Below are positions 23,473 through 23,738 of a stretch of DNA of 23,738 nucleotides, in pieces. Both the position numbers and the translations under genes were made by a program. This stretch comes from BS750m-G62 sp964577175 (GTDB lineage: Bacteria; Planctomycetota; Phycisphaerae; FEN-1346), in assembly GCA_964577175.1 (NCBI GenBank), contig CAZNYC010000059.1:1-23738 (forward strand), read 5' to 3'. A model generated the notes under the pieces. The model did not search any database, was not told the DNA's origin, and was given only the letters and a program-made list of their open reading frames with translations. Each line of letters begins with the position of its first letter. Within the stretch, counting starts at the first letter, position 1.

Positions 23473-23682
23473 ATGCCTGAGAGCGTCAACGGCGTGAGAG
23501 AAGGGGTGGAGTCGAAGGACGCAGCGGCCGCGGAGCAGAAGGGGCTCGTCTGCCGTCACTGCGGCTGCCGGCATTTCCGCGTGGTCTATACGCGGCCAGC
23601 CTGGGGCGGGCGCATCATGCGGCGGCGGGAGTGTCGATACTGCGGTAAACGAATGACTACCTGGGAGAAGGCCAGCGGGTGA
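23473..23682 (+). CDS. NrdR-type zinc-ribbon protein without ATP-cone
   Basis: This 69-residue protein starts at an ATG after GAGGAGGAG. Residues about 27-66 read CRHCGCRHFRVVYTRPAWGG followed by MRRRECRYCGKRMTTWEK. The two CxxC pairs and the RRREC..CG.R.TT(W/Y)E signature match the zinc-ribbon of NrdR, the repressor of ribonucleotide reductase genes. The ATP-cone that senses nucleotides is absent, and the N-terminus is a different short tail. Such stand-alone ribbons also occur in mobile elements, probably as DNA-binding factors. It is divergent from the cluster, with its start about 90 bases from cluster promoter copy 4, so it could regulate that promoter. Confidence 0.75.
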   Translation: MPESVNGVREGVESKDAAAAEQKGLVCRHCGCRHFRVVYTRPAWGGRIMRRRECRYCGKRMTTWEKASG

Positions 23683-23738
23683 ACGAGGGCTGCGCGTGCC
23701 GTTTCGCGTGGCAAAGCGTTTGACTTCTGCAATCCTTG

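Overview
The window is GC-rich bacterial DNA that looks like a planctomycete, perhaps of the Phycisphaerae. The main lineage clue is a LEPR-XLL signature (LESLEPRLLLD) at the start of a truncated surface protein. Strong Shine-Dalgarno sites precede most starts. There is no rRNA gene and no complete tRNA gene.

Region 1 (1-7334) looks like ordinary chromosome. It holds the first 23 codons of uvrC (minus), a DUF4160-DUF2442 gene pair, a 791-residue polytopic membrane protein of unknown family, a small membrane-anchored protein, a protein with an excisionase-like N-terminus and two membrane helices, an OmpA-family lipoprotein with a coiled coil, and a secreted glycoside-hydrolase-like protein. 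Two pairs of a short palindromic repeat built on GGCGGGTCTCC lie between genes.

Region 2 (about 7335-10426) is a scrap zone. It has a 3' tRNA-Ser-like fragment joined to the C-terminal tail of a decayed tyrosine integrase, a C-terminal scrap of an IS5-like transposase, a truncated LEPR-XLL/SBBP-type surface protein, an intact lipoprotein gene and about 650 bases without a convincing gene. It reads as the eroded edge of a mobile element or a recombination hotspot.

Region 3 (10427-23292) is the centrepiece: eleven minus-strand genes. In transcription order they are a small basic protein, a 1269-aa SF1 helicase of the DNA2/NAM7/UPF1 type, a winged-helix-like protein, a coiled-coil protein with a DUF2997-like C-terminus, a ClpA/ClpB-like AAA+ ATPase with a degenerate first module, a NrdG-like radical SAM protein, a sigma-70 family factor, a soluble double-zinc-finger/HEAT anti-sigma-like protein, a YbjN-like protein, a stand-alone Clp-N-like protein and a DUF4258-like small protein. 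Several junctions are ATGA overlaps.

The strongest non-coding signal is a promoter-like element, TGCGAC-N17-GAATA with an adjacent A/T run. It occurs four times, in the gaps upstream of the small basic gene, the anti-sigma gene, the YbjN gene and the DUF4258 gene. The sigma gene itself has a different, housekeeping-like promoter (TTGAAG-N16-TATTAT). The simplest model is a self-contained regulon: housekeeping RNA polymerase makes the cluster sigma factor, which fires the four cognate promoters, and the anti-sigma protein is made in a feedback loop. The gene content (unfoldase-type AAA+, nucleic-acid helicase, radical SAM enzyme, split Clp-N adaptor) suggests an inducible NTP-dependent stress-response or conflict/defence system. 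That function is inference.

A divergent gene at the right edge (23473-23682) encodes a NrdR-type zinc ribbon without an ATP-cone.
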